Assembly: GCF_932294415.1 (NCBI RefSeq)
Contig: NC_065535.1
Location: forward strand, 85,209,862-85,273,861
DNA from: Quercus robur
Taxonomy: Eukaryota; Streptophyta; Magnoliopsida; Fagales; Fagaceae
Reading direction: 5' to 3'
Length of the DNA stretch: 64,000 nt
The notes beneath the pieces are model-generated. The model was not told the origin of the DNA, did no database searches, and was given only the letters and a program-made list of their open reading frames with translations. Both the position numbers and the translations under genes were made by a program. Positions 45,701 to 55,595 of this stretch are shown here, piece by piece (the first letter of the stretch is position 1; the number at the start of each line of letters is the position of its first letter).

Positions 45701-47101
45701 TCTGCTTCCATTTCTTTGCTTGATTTCCTCAATTTATCATCAGCTGAAAATTAAACATCCAAAATAACCAAAAACCAATCCAATAATCCATCAAAGAACC
45801 AAAAACAATGAACATGTTACTTCTATTATACACCAAGCGAGCTCAACTACACACCAAAACTAATCAACTACAACCCCATTCAACAAAGACCCACATAAAC
45901 AAAGCTTAACAACGTAGCAAGTGAAGCAAACCCAATTCGTAAAACCCATCAAATAACCAAAAGAACACACAACACAAGACCTCAGTAATCACACTAAACA
46001 AAAATTAAAACAATAGCAACAAAACCTTAGTCCCAGATTTGCTTTTGAGGTTGGCCATGGATCCTCAACAGATTAGTCAAGGTTGGCCACAGGTATTCTT
46101 TTCCTTCATTCTTATTCTATCTGAAGTCATATTCATTATTACTTCTTAATTGACATTTCATTTTTTACTACTTCAACTAACGTTTTTTTTTAGTCTTCCT
46201 CTACCATTTTTCATTCCCTCAGCTTGAATCAACTCAAGCTTTCTTATCAGCACATTAGTCACTTCCCTCTAAACATAACCAAACCATCTCAACCAGTACT
46301 CCCTCATCTTTTTCATCAACAGGGGCCACCCCTATCTTTAAACAAATTTCATACTTCAAAATCCTATCTTTCCTTGTATATTAACTTCTTCATTACAGCC
46401 ACGCTCATTTTATGAATATATTTTTTCTTAACAGCCCAACATTCCGTACCATATATCATAGCTGGTCTTACAGAAATCTTATAAAATTTACCAAAAATAG
46501 CACTGCATCGAGACATAGTAAGTGAAGCAAAATGAACCTAATTCAGAAAATTCATCAAACATCCAAAAGAACATACATAAAAGACAACAACTTAATTTAT
46601 AAAAAAAGCCCAAAACCATTGAAACAAAAAAATACCCAGCTCAAATCCATTAAAACAAAAAGAACCCAATTCAGAAAATTCATCAAACACCCAAAAGATC
46701 ATACATAAAAGATAACAACTTAATAAAACAAAGCTCAAACCCATTGAAACAAAACAAATTAAGCAAAGAAAAGAGAGAGAGAGAGAGAGAGAGAAATGGG
46801 GAACCTCGATAATATACTGAGCAGCGGCAGTGCGGTTATTGAGGGCAGCCCACTGAAGAGCGAAGTAGCCGAGTGAATCGGGCTCCGAAACCGAGCAACC
46901 CTCTTCCTCCACCAATCTCTGCAGCTTCTCCAAATCCCCGTACGCGGCCGCCGTGTACACATCGTTTCGCAAGCTATCTTCCCCAACTCCATTGGCTACA
47001 CCTCCGCCACCCGAATCGGCGGACAAGGCCAAAGCCGAAGCCGAAGATGATGCTTGGTCACGAGACTCGACCTCTTCAACGACCTCGATCTCCGACGACA
47101 T
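33779..47101 (-). CDS. PAT24: Ankyrin-repeat DHHC protein S-acyltransferase, TIP1/PAT24 type
   Basis: Thirteen exons join in frame: 46805-47101, 45434-45574, 42367-42479, 41657-41736, 41331-41494, 40143-40281, 39949-40048, 39248-39305, 38905-38982, 38714-38812, 38282-38360, 38029-38177, 33779-34207. The product is 641 residues (Arabidopsis TIP1 about 620). It transfers palmitate to cysteines of target proteins at Golgi or other membranes; Arabidopsis tip1 mutants have cell-growth and root-hair defects (known biology). Residues ~47-260 form ankyrin repeats ([38 protein letters not shown]). Membrane segments lie near 290-311, 320-342, 429-449 and 473-495. The cysteine-rich domain at ~387-420 ends in DHHC at 411-414 (Cys414 catalytic, then PW). 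TTNE at 505-508 is the family TTxE motif. The C-terminus has His/Ser/Asn-rich sequence and GLGLGLGR. The frame stays open upstream to an ATG at 47317, but the conserved [11 protein letters not shown] start is preferred. All junctions are GT/AG, all catalytic residues are present. The symbol is by homology. Confidence 0.95.
34569..34845. repeat. Direct repeat pair in the last DHHC-gene intron
   Basis: A segment at about 34569-34682 (with 'ttaggagctt', 'caatgacttatccacctgaaaatcc', 'aacccacaaccattcccta') recurs at about 34709-34835 with changes, separated by a T run. Retroposed copies arranged in tandem are the likely cause. Confidence 0.6.
34850..35131 (-). mobile_element. Complete TRIM/SMART miniature LTR retroelement
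   Basis: Two LTRs (34850-34924, 75 bp; 35047-35131, 85 bp) both run TGTTAAATTACC to ATTCTAACA and are flanked by the 5-bp duplication AAACT (34845-34849 and 35132-35136). On the minus strand the LTR is followed at once by TGATATCAGAGC, a one-base variant of the usual initiator-methionine tRNA primer-binding site TGGTATCAGAGC. A purine tract (GAGGGAGAG) precedes the other LTR. The 122-bp interior has no coding capacity. It lies in sense orientation in an intron of the DHHC gene. Confidence 0.9.
35272..35406. repeat. Near-palindromic MITE-like hairpin in a DHHC-gene intron
   Basis: The left half (TATGTGGTAGCAAAAAGAAAG) and right half (CTTTCTTTTTGCTGCCACATA) are close complements. Arms of about 65 bp meet near 35342 at CACGTGCATTGCACATG. 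TGCATAC occurs at both outer sides (35267-35273 and 35411-35417). Confidence 0.65.
35980..36760 (+). mobile_element. LINE fragment with zf-RVT and RNase H pieces (antisense to the host gene)
   Basis: On the plus strand broken frames read [20 protein letters not shown] (zinc-binding region after a plant L1-type reverse transcriptase) near 36025-36085. Downstream, [19 protein letters not shown] and [12 protein letters not shown] (RNase H-like) lie near 36530-36650, then [12 protein letters not shown]. Several frameshifts and stops are present. It lies in the last intron of the DHHC gene. Confidence 0.65.
41594..41640 (-). mobile_element. Tail-only retroposon insertion with 17-bp TSD
   Basis: A 17-base sequence starting GTTAAAACTTTAG occurs at 41594-41610 and 41624-41640. 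The 13 bases between are TTTTTTTTGATAA, i.e. TTATC followed by A on the minus strand. The insert is the 3' terminus of a LINE-like element and nothing else. Confidence 0.7.
42518..42582 (-). mobile_element. Truncated retroposon, 45 bp, with 10-bp TSD
   Basis: ACAGTCCAGA at 42518-42527 and 42573-42582 flanks an insert with TTTTTTTGATAAGTAAAAAG. The same TTTTTTGATAAGTAA terminus occurs at several other sites in the window (for example 38650, 25067 and 41611). Confidence 0.6.
42625..42715 (+). mobile_element. tRNA-derived SINE head
   Basis: The segment has the layout of an RNA polymerase III promoter: a possible A box around TAGAGGCTCAATGCC (about 42641-42655) and a B box GGTTCAAACCCC at 42671-42682. 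It is not foldable as a tRNA, so a SINE is the better call. The 3' end is unclear. Confidence 0.5.
42877..42993. repeat. Perfect 30-bp inverted repeat with an internal palindrome
   Basis: Arms 42877-42906 and 42964-42993 are exact complements. The loop contains a second partial copy of the arm (ACCATTGGGAGCAT at 42923-42936), and a 16-bp perfect palindrome TACAGGAGCTCCTGTA at 42949-42964. It lies in an intron of the DHHC gene. Confidence 0.8.
43250..44760 (-). mobile_element. LINE (L1-like) 3' fragment in a DHHC-gene intron
   Basis: The T tract at 43250-43260 marks the 3' tail. Minus-strand frames encode a zf-RVT region ([36 protein letters not shown], 43450-43848). Further upstream in the element, the C-terminal part of the reverse transcriptase region is seen ([26 protein letters not shown], 44321-44749). 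It is in the same orientation as the host gene and paralogous to 32540-33345. Confidence 0.8.
46040..46500 (-). mobile_element. RTE-type LINE remnant in DHHC-gene intron 1
   Basis: On the minus strand 46380-46500 reads [23 protein letters not shown] with flanking [13 protein letters not shown], the end of an RTE-clade reverse transcriptase (family motif around YGxECW). Downstream it has the tail seen at 24090-24190. Frames are interrupted. Confidence 0.7.
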
Positions 47102-47300
47102 TTCTCTACAAAGCCCAAAAATAATTTTGATACAAATTAATATAGGAATTGGATTTCGTTGACTTTGGAATTCCCTATTGGGCAATGCTACAGAGGAAGA
47201 GAGAGAGATTTGGGTCTTCGTCGCCTTCCGTTTTGACTGAGAGAGAGAGAGAGAGAGCGGAAGAGAGATAAAAGGAGAAGGCAGGCCACTTACCTTTGAA
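47102..47300 (-). promoter_or_regulatory. Leader of the DHHC gene with CT repeats
   Basis: Upstream of the preferred ATG the minus strand has CT-rich tracts (complements of GAGAGAGAG at 47200-47208 and 47240-47258), typical of plant core promoters and leaders. The frame is open back to 47317, so an N-terminally longer product cannot be excluded from sequence alone. Confidence 0.4.
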
Positions 47301-48205
47301 TTTCCGTAAAATGACAAATATCAAGAATGATGAGTATGGCACCGCAATACATACAGCACTGGGCCACTGGCTACAAAATATGGCTACATTCTTTTTTTCT
47401 TTTTCTTTTTTTTTAATGATATATTTGATTTTATTATATTGGCTAATGCTAGGCCACAACCTATTTTACATTTTTACAAGCAATTGAACTTCTAATTAGT
47501 TTTTTTGGTTCAATCTTTACCTACACCAAAAACTGATGAGTATCTTAATCTAATAATAAAGAATTATCATTAGGAGAGTACGTTATAAGTTAAAACTTTC
47601 TAAAAAAAAAAAAAATTTGGTTTTCATCTAGCCTACCATTAACATCATTTTTACTAATAACCACGCGTCACATCATCGGTTTGTAAAAAATTTTATAAAA
47701 AAATTTATATCTCTGACATTACTCCTTATTAATTTAAGGTAAGCTAATGCCATAAACACGCAGTAGTTAAGGTGCATTAAATGCTTTATTAAATAATTTT
47801 TTATTTTTTAAAAAATAATAATATTTTTATTTATTTTTTAATAAATAAAGTTATACTGTCCACGTATATTTAAAAAGGAAAAAAATGTTACAATAACATA
47901 ATATTTTATAATATTTTTACAAATTATTGTTGTGGCAAATTTTTACTAGTTCTCATTTGAGTTCACTACTAATATCATTTTTTCACTTACCAATAATTAC
48001 TCGTCACATCAGTTATTTGTAAAAATTTTCATAAAATAATTTGTTGTTTTAGCATTTTCCAAGAAAAAAATACATAACAATAATGAATTTATGTGTACAA
48101 GCCAATAAATCATTACCAAGTGTGTTCTATTGTTTGACAATATGCATTACAACTCATAATTGAGCATTTATTAATCTAAAACTAGTCTCCTTATGGCACT
48201 TGTTG
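47301..48205. other. Spacer with a short dispersed duplication
   Basis: I see no gene. A segment near 47637-47705 (with 'taacatcatttttactaataacca', 'cgtcacatcatcggtttgtaaaaa') is repeated, diverged, near 47960-48045. Confidence 0.45.
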
Positions 48206-48872
48206 ACAGGGATAGCAATGAGGCAAGGTGGGGTCGAAGGATGGGGTCTTCACCCTTGCCTCGCATGGTTCTATCTTATCCCATCCCCACCTTGCCCCAC
48301 ACAATGGTGCAAATTGTCTTGCCCCATCCCCATCCCTTAAAACTTTGCAGGGCTACTTCATATTAATTTGTCACACCCTCATTGCACCTATTACAATTTT
48401 TTTATAAAAAAATATATATGTTTCATTAATATAAATATACTTGAAATTACAATTAAATTTATTATATCAAATCAAACTAATTTTTAGTAATGAATTATCC
48501 AAATTATTTAACAAAGACAATATCACATAAAATAAAAGAGTCTTAATATTTATGCATTTAAATATTTAGTAATACAAACCAAGTCTTTAACACTAATAGA
48601 GCAAGGTGTGGTAGGGCTAACAAGACTAAGCATATCCTTGCCCCACCCTAGGGTGTGGGAAAAAAATATTGCCCCTTTCCTACTCCACTACCATTGCAGG
48701 GCTTGGAAAACCTGCTCAAGGCAGGGTGGGGGAAACCTATTCCGAATGAAGCGGGGTGGGGCGAGGCTAAAAAGCCTAAACCTATCCCCGCCCAGCCCCA
48801 GAGTGCAGGGGAAAAATCGTGCCCCATCCCCATCCCACCACAACTATATGACAGGGAAAAATTGTCATCCCC
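48206..48872. mobile_element. hAT-like element with GGGG-rich ends
   Basis: The ends are ACAGGGATAGCAATG and, complemented, GGGGATGACAATTT. Flanks are ACTTGTTG (48198-48205) and ACTTGTTA (48873-48880), an 8-bp duplication with one change. Subterminal regions are rich in GGGGC/GCCCC in inverted orientation around an AT-rich core, like the element at 30740. There is no transposase. Confidence 0.7.
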
Positions 48873-49030
48873 ACTTGTTAAACAAGACCCTTGATTTTAG
48901 GCTAGAAGTTTATGGTCCATTTATTTTCTTTTTTAAATCTAACATAATTGGTCACAATCTATTGACTCACCCTAATTGAAAGAAAAAAAAAATCAAAATC
49001 TGAGATTTTTGGACTAACTAGATCACATAT

Positions 49031-49867
49031 TGTTAGGTTCTAAGGAATTAGGAATTAATATATTAGAACTTAATTATGTATATGTTGGCAAACTATGATC
49101 AAAACATTCAGTCTAGATTTAAGCTACTCAAAGTGTGTTTATGTGTAAAGTTGGAATCGAGTGTATTGTAGAATTTAATGTGTAAATTTGCAAAGCTCGA
49201 TCGATCGAAAATTAGACTCGATCGATCGAAACTCGTGCAGATTGTTTTTCTGCAAAATTTTCCAACTCAAGCCCAAGCCCGTATGATGTGTAGGGTTTTA
49301 TGTTTTGCTTCTAGTATAAAAAGAAAAACCCTAGCCACATTTTAAAGGTTGTTGATATGCTGTGTGTATAAATCTCTTGTGAGATCTAGAGGTATTTGGC
49401 TTCATACATACTTAGGGTTATCAAGATCAAGATTGATGTCAAGAGCTTGGTGATCACTTCAGTTGCTACATAAAGAACTTAAAGAAAACACAAATGGGAG
49501 TGCTAATGGTTGTTGTGAATCGAAGAAAGAAGTAATTTGTGGGCTTGGAGCTGTCACGTAGTCATAATAGTAAGTTTTCTACTCGAGATAGCAATAGGAT
49601 ATTAGTAGTCTAAGTCGCTATTGTAAAACTCCAATTCCTTCATAGTGGATCTGTTTTACCTTGAGGATAGTTAGGTTAAATCCTCCCCAGATTTTTTACC
49701 GGTTTGGTTTTCCTGGGTTATCATATCGTTGTGTTCTTTATTTTCTGTATTGTTTACTTGATATGATTTACTTGTGTTAACCTAGACTTGAATAATTTAT
49801 CTGAGTAATCACTTAGCTAAATATCTAAGTTAATCAACTTGTGTTTTAAGGGGTCTAAAAACATACA
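49031..49867 (+). mobile_element. Solo LTR, family B (TSD CATAT)
   Basis: Runs TGTTAGGTTCTAAGG to AAAACATACA with CATAT on both sides (49026-49030 and 49868-49872). It contains a TATA box (AGTATAAAAAG, about 49312-49322) in plus orientation, and two copies of CTCGATCGATCGAAA within 35 bp near 49197-49232. No internal region or partner LTR. Confidence 0.82.
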
Positions 49868-50039
49868 CATATAATTCTCAATTTTCAAGTGTATTAGATT
49901 TTTTTATTTACTAATTTTTTTAAATACAAACACATCATTTTTTAAAAAATTTATCTTGTGAGATAGTCATATAAGACATTTCTCTCCCAATATTTGTAGG
50001 TCTTACATATGTAGATCCATATGTTGTGAGAGAACTATT

Positions 50040-50293
50040 TTATGAGATCATGAGATACCTTCCTAGAAATTGCACTCTATCTACCAATTCTCCAAGAAAT
50101 TAAAACCACAAAATTCACTATGACTATATTTCTAGGAACAAACTCCAAGCAAATCTAAAGCGCATGAATACAAGTCATGTCTTGGAATTGAAGACAATTC
50201 CAAATCCGCTTTGTTTACGAACAAGGAAGCTATAAGTAATGCAACTATGAATCTTATGGAGAGTTCAATCCTGGATGCCCATAAATCCTAATG

Positions 50294-50353
<60 letters not shown>

Positions 50354-50494
50354 ATAAAGGGAAGCAATTTGAGAATTAGAAATACATTTCCAAAAAAATT
50401 TTTTAAAGAAATAATACCAATGTTTCTGTTACATCTTATTTACAGCACACTTGGATTACAATTAAAGTGTAATGTTTTTGTTACATTACACTAT

Positions 50495-50525
<31 letters not shown>

Positions 50526-50734
50526 ATATATATATATATAAATAAATATAAAATGAAAAAAATTAATTGAAAAAGATTGAACACAATGAAAAAAAACTTA
50601 AATATAATGAAATTAGGTAAGCAGGAGAAAGACAAGAGGAACAATTGATATAAGAACAAAATATATAGCAACTAAAGATATTAGTCCGATAATAAGTAAT
50701 AACTACCACTACCACTATCTGAATAAGAGGGACA
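50040..50734. repeat. ECA1-locus unit 1, downstream flank
   Basis: The block starts with 'ccaattctccaagaaatt'. It contains a 58-base A run (50294-50351), then a CT/TA microsatellite (50493-50540) and 'aattgaaaaagattgaacacaatg'. The same order occurs near 55596-55760 plus 58440-58790, and near 62707-63063. This is the 3' flank of the ECA1-like gene. Confidence 0.75.
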
Positions 50735-51250
50735 TTATAATTCTCCTGAACATGATTCTGGTGGTGATAATAGTGATGGCTCCGAAGCCGATGATGAAAG
50801 CAAGTGAGATTGAGATATTTGAGCACAATATTTCTTCAAAATATGATGTAAAGACGGGTCTTCGAAGCGCGCAAACACAGTCGAGGCACAATATTTATCA
50901 AACTCTTGAATAGCTTGACAACAATCTGGCTTCAAAGAAATGAAAGAATGCTTTCGGGTCCAAAAAGCATGGTATATCTCATTCATGCATGTTCTTCCTT
51001 CATCATCATCAAAAGCTGAAAAGCAGTTCTTCACTTTGGGTTCCAATGGTTGCAATGCCATAGGGTGCACATGAGATCGAGGGAACCGAGGATGTAAACA
51101 TGGGTAAGATCGTTGGGGTGTCCATTGTTGGTCTTCATGATCATCACTACTTGTAACACACCTAGCCATGCTGTGTGTGTATGTGAAAGTGAAACATGTG
51201 GCTAAGCAAACAAGAAATAAAGCAACAACTAATCCTTTGTTGTTCATCAT
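50735..51250 (-). CDS. ECA1/prolamin-like secreted cysteine-rich protein
   Basis: A single exon of 171 residues. The first ~27 (MMNNKGLVVALFLVCLATC onward) form a signal peptide. From about residue 73 the pattern is NCFSAF, TCMNEIYHAF, SLKPDCCQAI, DKYC, LKKYC: six cysteines with the Cys-Cys pair and CxxAI context of the ECA1 gametogenesis-related / prolamin-like domain (DUF1278, same superfamily as egg-cell EC1 proteins). Such proteins are secreted, often from reproductive tissue; role and expression here are inference. The C-terminal tail (SSSASEPSLLSPPESCSGEL) is family-variable. On the minus strand a TATATATA tract (complement of 51341-51361) lies about 95 nt upstream and may serve as the TATA region. 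It is the only intact copy in a three-unit tandem array. MM at the start leaves two possible initiators; the first is given. Confidence 0.88.
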   Translation of the reverse strand: MMNNKGLVVALFLVCLATCFTFTYTHSMARCVTSSDDHEDQQWTPQRSYPCLHPRFPRSHVHPMALQPLEPKVKNCFSAFDDDEGRTCMNEIYHAFWTRKHSFISLKPDCCQAIQEFDKYCASTVFARFEDPSLHHILKKYCAQISQSHLLSSSASEPSLLSPPESCSGEL

Positions 51251-51833
51251 GGTTTAGGTCTAAACAAAGGTATAAACTTTCAATTAAGAGTCTACTTTTT
51301 CTCTTCTGATGATGAGTGAATATGAAAATCGGTGAATTATAATGATATATATATATATATATGGCTATTTATATTTTATATAGAGTATAGAAGACAAATC
51401 CAATTGCATTGCACTACAAGTAGTACACCTTAATGAGACTTTTAATATAACTAAAACTCAATTTTTAAATTCATATCCGATTCTTTCCTTTACTCCCCCG
51501 ACTTTAAAATTCACTAATTTGTGTTTAACACAATTTCTAAATCAATTTATTTTTTCATTCATAAAAATAGACTATTTTATAATTTATAAGCCATTAACCG
51601 TGAAACAAACTTTTTTTTATTTAAAAAAAATGTATAGTAGCCTGTTTTAGCGTTTAACCATGATGCGGTCTGTCAATAAGGTTTTTTTTTTTTTTTTTTT
51701 TTTTTTTCAATTCATTATTATTTTGGATAAAGTTTAGCCACATATTTAGAAAATCTAACTGTTAAGTTGTATGTTCTTTACTTTCTTAATACACATATCA
51801 AATTTTATGTCAATAAGATATAAAATTACTATA
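51251..51833. other. Upstream flank of the ECA1-like gene
   Basis: AT-rich. Contains 'attaaccgtgaaacaaac' and 'gtttaaccatgatgcgg' (51590-51665), which recur at 60743-60815 and show that the duplication unit included the upstream side of the gene. A T run lies at 51682-51707. Confidence 0.6.
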
Positions 51834-52562
51834 TATGGGGACACGTTTTGCAGCCCAAGCCCAAGGTGTATGGGATCTTGGACCAGTGAGCCCAATACAA
51901 TAAATTTGTAGAAAGTGGATCAAAGAGTTAGGCTTTAGTGCATGGATAACAGTTAATATGGTGTTCATGACAATCAAACAGAGATGAACTGAGTTTATCA
52001 AAGAAAGTTTGTTCTTAGCACAATCCGAGGAGTTTTGTTCTAGTAAATATTGAATGAGAATGGTTACAAGAGTTCTTGAGATTGCTACAGTGCTTTCTCT
52101 CTTAATCCCCGGGCCCTCTCTCCATGGTGGGTCTCTCCTATTATATAGTTCCCTTTGAACGATCTTGGCCTTCTACTTGTTAATCATCCAAGCCTATACT
52201 TGAGTGCTTGTCCTATCAGACACCCTCTCTGGCGTTTTGTGAGTTGTGGTAACCGAGATAGCACTATTCAAGGGTCTTGTTCACATAAATGTGGTGTTAG
52301 CAACTTTCCCTTAAATATTCCTGAATTCCTATCCTTTAGAACTTCCTAGAAGGTCACTCTAACTATTTAGGACTTATATTTGACCGTGCTTTAGCTAGTC
52401 CGAGGATATATTCCTCCTCAGACTTGGACTACCACTTTCTCGGCCAAAGCCTCACGCCCCATTATATATGTCCGAGGATATATTCCTCCTCACACTTGGA
52501 CTACCGCGCTCTCGGCCAAAGCCTCACGCCCCATTGTATGATTTTGGGCCCATAACCCCACA
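51834..52562 (-). mobile_element. LTR of family A, left member of an inverted pair
   Basis: On the minus strand it runs TGTGGGGTTATGGGCCC to GTCCCCATA, a decayed end (TGTAGGGACACG in the relative at 56121). The TATA motif on that strand is ACTATATAATAGGAG. A sub-block of ~75 bp (CTCGGCCAAAGCCTCACG) is doubled at 52438-52533. Confidence 0.75.
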
Positions 52563-53655
52563 ATAGCCCCTCAAAACTCCGGTTTTTTCCTCTCACCCAA
52601 GGAGAAAAGTGGGGTTTTGAATTTTTTAAGAGTTAACTCTACTTGATCCTTTGATTTACACCCGTGGGAGTGCCGTTTCACGCGCCCTATATTTGTATTG
52701 TAAATTGCACATTTCAGAGCTACTAATCTGAGGAGTCGATTATAATCTTGGGTCTGTCTTGACATTTAGTGAGAAACAAATAGATATTATGGAACGTTAC
52801 TTTCCCAAAGTATGTGGTCAGAGGAGCCAGACATGACTAAAGTTCTGTTTAAACACTTGAAAAATCGTCATGGAATATTAACCTTCCCGCATCATCTGGT
52901 CCGAGGACCGAGGTATGATTTAGGCTCAGTTTAAACACCTAGAAAAGTTGTCATTAAGTGTTAATTTCCCCAAAACAGGAGGTCCGAGGGACCCAACATA
53001 GCTAAGATTCTGTTTAACTGCTTCTAAAGATGTCAGTTCGTGTTAATTTCCCCTTATCATCTGGTCCGAGGACTACAGGCATGACTAAGATTCTGTTTAA
53101 CCACTTTCCCCGGGTGCCTTATAAAGCTCAGCCCCGAGTGCAAAGATGTCACTATGTGTTAATTTCCCCTTAGCATCTGATCCGAGGACTACAGGCATGA
53201 CTAAGGTTCTGTTTAACCACTTTCCCCGGGTGCCTTATAAGGCTTAGCCCCGAGTGCAAAGATGTCACTGTGTGTTAATTTCCCCTTAGCATCTGGTCCG
53301 AGGACTACAGGCATGACTAAGGTTCTGTTTAACCACTTTTCCCCCCGTGCCTTATAAGGCTCAGCCCCAAGTGCAAAGATGTCACTGTGTGTTAATTTCC
53401 CCTTAGCATCTGGTCCGAGGACTACAGGCATGACTAAGGTTCTGTTTAACCACTTTTCTCGGGTGCCTTATAAGGCTCAACCCCGAGTGCAAAGATGTCA
53501 CTGCGTGTTAATTTTCCCTTAGCATCTAGTCCAAGGACTACAGGCATGACTAAGGTTCTGTTTAACCACTTTTCCCGGGTGCCTTATAAGGCTCAGCCTC
53601 GAGTGCAAAGATGTCACTGCGTGTTAATTTCCCCTTAGCATCTGATCCAAGTCCG
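52563..53655. repeat. 116-bp tandem array between inverted LTRs
   Basis: From about 53020 to 53650 a unit containing AAAGATGTCACTGTGTG, TCTGGTCCGAGGACTACAGG and GTGCCTTATAAGGCTCAGC repeats about five times; the AAAGATG anchor lies at 53142, 53258, 53375, 53491 and 53607 (period 116-117). More diverged units extend left to about 52780. ORFs inside are repeat artefacts. Confidence 0.85.
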
Positions 53656-54240
53656 AGGAGGAATATATCCTCGGACCAGCTAAAGCACGGTCAAATATAA
53701 GTCCTAAATAGTCAGAGTGACCTTCTAGAAAGTTCTAAAGGATAGGAATTCAGGAATATTTAAGGGAAAGTTGCTAACACCACATTTATATGGACAAGAC
53801 CCTTGAACAGTGCTATCTCGGTTACCGCAACTCACAGAACGCCAGAGAGGGTGTCTGATGGGACAAGCACTCAAGTATAGACTTGGATGATTAACAAGTG
53901 GAAAGCCAAGATCGTTCAAAGGGGACTATATAATAGGAGAGACCCACCATGAAGAGAGGGCCCAAGGATTAAGAGAGAAAGCACTGTAGCAATCTCAAGA
54001 ACTCCTGTAACCATTCTCATTCAATATTTACTAGAACAAAACTCCTCAGATTGTGCCAAGAACAAACTTTCTTTGATAAACTCAGTTCATTTATGTTTGA
54101 TTGTCATGAACACCATATTAACTGTTATTCATGCACTAAAACCTAACTCTTTGACCCACTCTCTACAAATTTATTGTACTGGGCTTACTGGTCTAAGATC
54201 CCATACACCTTGGGCTTAGGCTGCAAAATGTGTTCCTACA
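53656..54240 (+). mobile_element. LTR of family A, right member of an inverted pair (5' part missing)
   Basis: The reverse complement of 51834-52430 over about 585 bp: AGCTAAAGCACGGTC, GGACTATATAATAGGAGAG, ending AAATGTGTTCCTACA. It lacks the first ~130 bp found in the left member. No 5-bp duplication brackets the pair (CTATA versus ATTGG), so it is not a simple insertion. Confidence 0.75.
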
Positions 54241-55595
54241 ATTGGGTGGTACATTACTCACTTTACTTCACAGCTTATAAGGCAGAAAGTGGGGGGGGGG
54301 GGGGGGGGGGGTTTTCCTTCGATGTGGGACGCCTAAGTTGTAAGCATGCCAAGGTCGGCCGAGGACGTTGCAAAGCATGCCGAGGACGGCCAAGGACGTT
54401 GCAAGCATGCCTTAGGTACCCACACTATATGATCTATAAGCTTATATTTTATGTATAATTTTAAATTACAAAAACTTACAATTGAAACAATTTATTAATG
54501 ACATATCCATTGATCTTTAATTTTTGCAAGCACGGAGGTTATAAGAAAAATATGTAATCCAACAGTGAATTTGTCAAAATTCACCTCCAATAAAAAGATA
54601 TTAAAGTTGTAGCCTTAAATTACAATCAATTTTGTAACTAAACTTTATACTATTATTTTTATTTATATCTTCTATTGATTATTATTATCTTTTAACTTTT
54701 TTTTTAGTTAAATAGCAGAAATTATCTTTTAAATTTGAAAAAGAAGGTGGGATACTTAAAATAGAATTGTTTCTCTCTTTCTTTTAAAACTACATATTAG
54801 AAAGAGTGTTGGTTTGTTTGTATTAATTATCCTTATCAGAGTTCTAATTATAACAAACAATATCAATAATTTTTTTTACGCCCTTTTCAAAAAAAAATAT
54901 TAGCTAGAATGTGGATACAAATTTAGGAAAACGAATTGCTATGTTTTTGGATTGAAACACGCATAATAAACCTGTGAGCTAGTTTTTTTTTTTTTTTTTT
55001 AATTTTTTATGAGAATTGGTTTATCTTTTAGGATGACAGTCATTCGTGGGCAACATTATCCAAGCATGTGGATCTCACTGGTTTAATCTTCCATTGATAC
55101 ATGCCCAGGTGGCCGGTGGGTACCTTCATTTCCTGCTCCGCACTACTTGTCTAACATTTTTGCACTATGTCATTTACTGAGGCTGGTCATGGCGATCATT
55201 CAATAATAAATGCGACCCCTATTAAGTAGAGACATCTATTTAATGCGAAGGTGAATGTTACTAAATAAGCGAATATAGCCGAGTTGTTGGATTCAGGCAC
55301 TATCCTCTCTGGTTCGAGGTTGGTGTCCCATCGGCTAGATACTAGTATGCAGCGAAGGGCATGGTCGAGTTGAGTCCAAGGTCCCTTAGTGGACAATGAA
55401 GGGCATGCATGGATGGGTTGGAGCCTTGGAGGGAGGCCAAGGTCCCTGAGTGGATTTGACCTTCTTCCTTTACAATGTTTGGTCAGCCCACATTGTCATT
55501 ATCTTGGCGGCGCCTGATTCTTTGTTTCTTTCACCCCTTCTTCATGGGCTAAGGGTCTGTGAGCCTTGTGTGAACAAATCAAGGCTCTACAAAGA
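54241..55595. repeat. ECA1-locus unit 1, distal flank
   Basis: No gene seen. A G run lies at 54290-54310, and 54335-54420 has three CATGCC/GGCCGAGGACGTTGC repeats. From about 54640 to 55595 the sequence matches 61150-62006 ('agcagaaattatctt', 'caatatcaata', 'gtttttggattgaaacac', 'acctaca... gggtctgtgagccttgtgtgaa' types), establishing it as part of a tandem unit. Confidence 0.7.

Noticed and set aside
50291..50545. ORF starting with poly-Lys
   Set aside because: It is a 58-base A run followed by microsatellite; not a gene.
53213..53431. ORF with two copies of a ~39-residue unit
   Set aside because: It is a shadow of the 116-bp tandem array; 117-bp spacing keeps frame for only two units.
52780..53655. 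CRISPR-like evenly spaced repeats
   Set aside because: Units are contiguous 116-bp tandem repeats without unique spacers, in plant nuclear DNA.
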